DNA of 64,000 nt, taken from NCBI GenBank assembly GCA_022426245.1, contig JAKMDW010000100.1, positions 1-64,000 of the forward strand. The letters run 5' to 3'. Under the pieces are notes generated by a model. That model was not told where the DNA came from and searched no databases. It saw only the letters and a list, made by a program, of their open reading frames with translations. Each line of letters starts with the position of its first letter. Position 1 is the stretch's first letter. Of the stretch, positions 63,120 through 64,000 are shown one piece after another. Position numbers and translations under genes: made by a program. Source of the DNA: Alphaproteobacteria bacterium. Its GTDB lineage: Bacteria; Pseudomonadota; Alphaproteobacteria; RS24.

Positions 63120-64000
63120 GGCTGCTTCGTTATGGCCCAAATGCTGGGTCAGGGTGGTGATGAGCTCGTCTGCCGCCTCGGGGATAACCGTTCCGGGCGG
63201 GAAGATGGCTTTGGCACCGGCCTCGCGAAGTGCGTCGAAATCTTGCGGTGGAATAACCCCGCCGACAATCACCATCATGTCCTCTTTGCCTTCAGCCGCC
63301 AGCGCATCGCGTAATTCCGGCACCAGTGTCAGGTGGCCTGCGGCCAATGAGGAGACACCGACAATATGCGCGCCCGCTTTAATGGCGTCTTTGGCGGCCT
63401 CCTCGGGTGTTTGGAACAACGGTCCGGCGACCACCTCAAAACCCAAATCGGCCAAGGCCGTGGCCACGACTTTTTGCCCGCGATCATGTCCGTCTTGCCC
63501 CATTTTGGCGAGGTAGATAGACGGGGCGCGGCCTTCGCGCGCGCTAAAGCGCTCAATCATATCACGGACTTTCACAATATTCGGATCGGTACTGCCAAAG
63601 TCTTTTTCATAAACATCAGAGATGACCTGCGGCTTGGCTTCATGGCGGTTATAGACTTGCTCCATGGCGCTGGAGATTTCGCCCACCGTTGCTTTGGCTC
63701 GGCCCGCATTGACGGCCAGCGCCAGCAGGTTGCCTGCCATACCGGATGAGGGACCGGCCTCGGCGGCTTTGGTCAGCGCGGCGAGGGCGGCTTGCGTCTC
63801 GGCTTCATCGCGGCTTGCGCGCAAGGCTTTCAGCCGGTCGATTTGCGCCGTCCGGACAGCCGAATTATCAACTTTCAACACATCAACCGCGTCCTCATTT
63901 TGCAGCTTGAATTTGTTGACGCCGACCACTGTTTGGCGACCGCTATCAATCCGCGCTTGCGTGCGGGCGGCGGCTTCCTCAATCCGCATTTTCGGAATGC
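63117..64000 (-). CDS. Methylmalonyl-CoA mutase, C-terminal (B12-binding) part; truncated by window edge
   Basis: IPKMRIEEAAARTQARIDSG...GVNKF, B12-binding AKMGQDGHDRGQKVVATALADLGFEVVAGPLF; frame stays open to 64000. Confidence 0.93.
   Translation of the reverse strand, partial: IPKMRIEEAAARTQARIDSGRQTVVGVNKFKLQNEDAVDVLKVDNSAVRTAQIDRLKALRASRDEAETQAALAALTKAAEAGPSSGMAGNLLALAVNAGRAKATVGEISSAMEQVYNRHEAKPQVISDVYEKDFGSTDPNIVKVRDMIERFSAREGRAPSIYLAKMGQDGHDRGQKVVATALADLGFEVVAGPLFQTPEEAAKDAIKAGAHIVGVSSLAAGHLTLVPELRDALAAEGKEDMMVIVGGVIPPQDFDALREAGAKAIFPPGTVIPEAADELITTLTQHLGHNEAA

Noticed and set aside
1-64000. CRISPR arrays, tRNA/rRNA genes, transposases, phage genes, defence or secretion islands
   Set aside because: None visible: no regularly spaced repeats, no mobile-element proteins; nearly every long ORF maps to a known core family

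Overview
Alphaproteobacterial chromosomal core region, densely coding, lineage not determinable from the sequence alone. About 61 complete or near-complete protein genes are recognisable, with a partial gene at each edge. Main blocks: cvpA-radA-mlaEF-alr-dnaB; the rplI/DUF2232/rpsR/rpsF ribosomal operon; fabD-fabG-acpP-fabF-mltG-gmk; rsmA-surA / pepA-holC-ndk; purMN; DUF2066-perM-hdaA-ppk-ppx / rnd-aspS; NDUFA12-mlaD-DUF2155; accBC-aroQ; thiSG; dsbA-like and M48 protease; rne; amiC-mrcA-prfB; bactofilin-M23 peptidase; bcp; a YhdP/AsmA-like giant protein; tyrS; anmK; iscR-iscS-sufBCDS-sufT-sufA; tesB; and the C-terminal part of methylmalonyl-CoA mutase. I see no rRNA, tRNA, CRISPR array, transposon, prophage or integrated island, and no credible undescribed multi-gene system. 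The items most worth a second look are: (i) missing genes at conserved synteny positions (lptD/G/F and pdxA around surA, yicC before gmk, aat before accC); (ii) an IscR-type operator overlapping a near-consensus promoter for the suf operon; (iii) the prfB programmed +1 frameshift; (iv) structured leaders upstream of rne and rpsF; (v) convergent genes sharing CTAG as overlapping stop codons; (vi) a near-exact duplicate of the tesB 3' end abutting the mutase stop codon.
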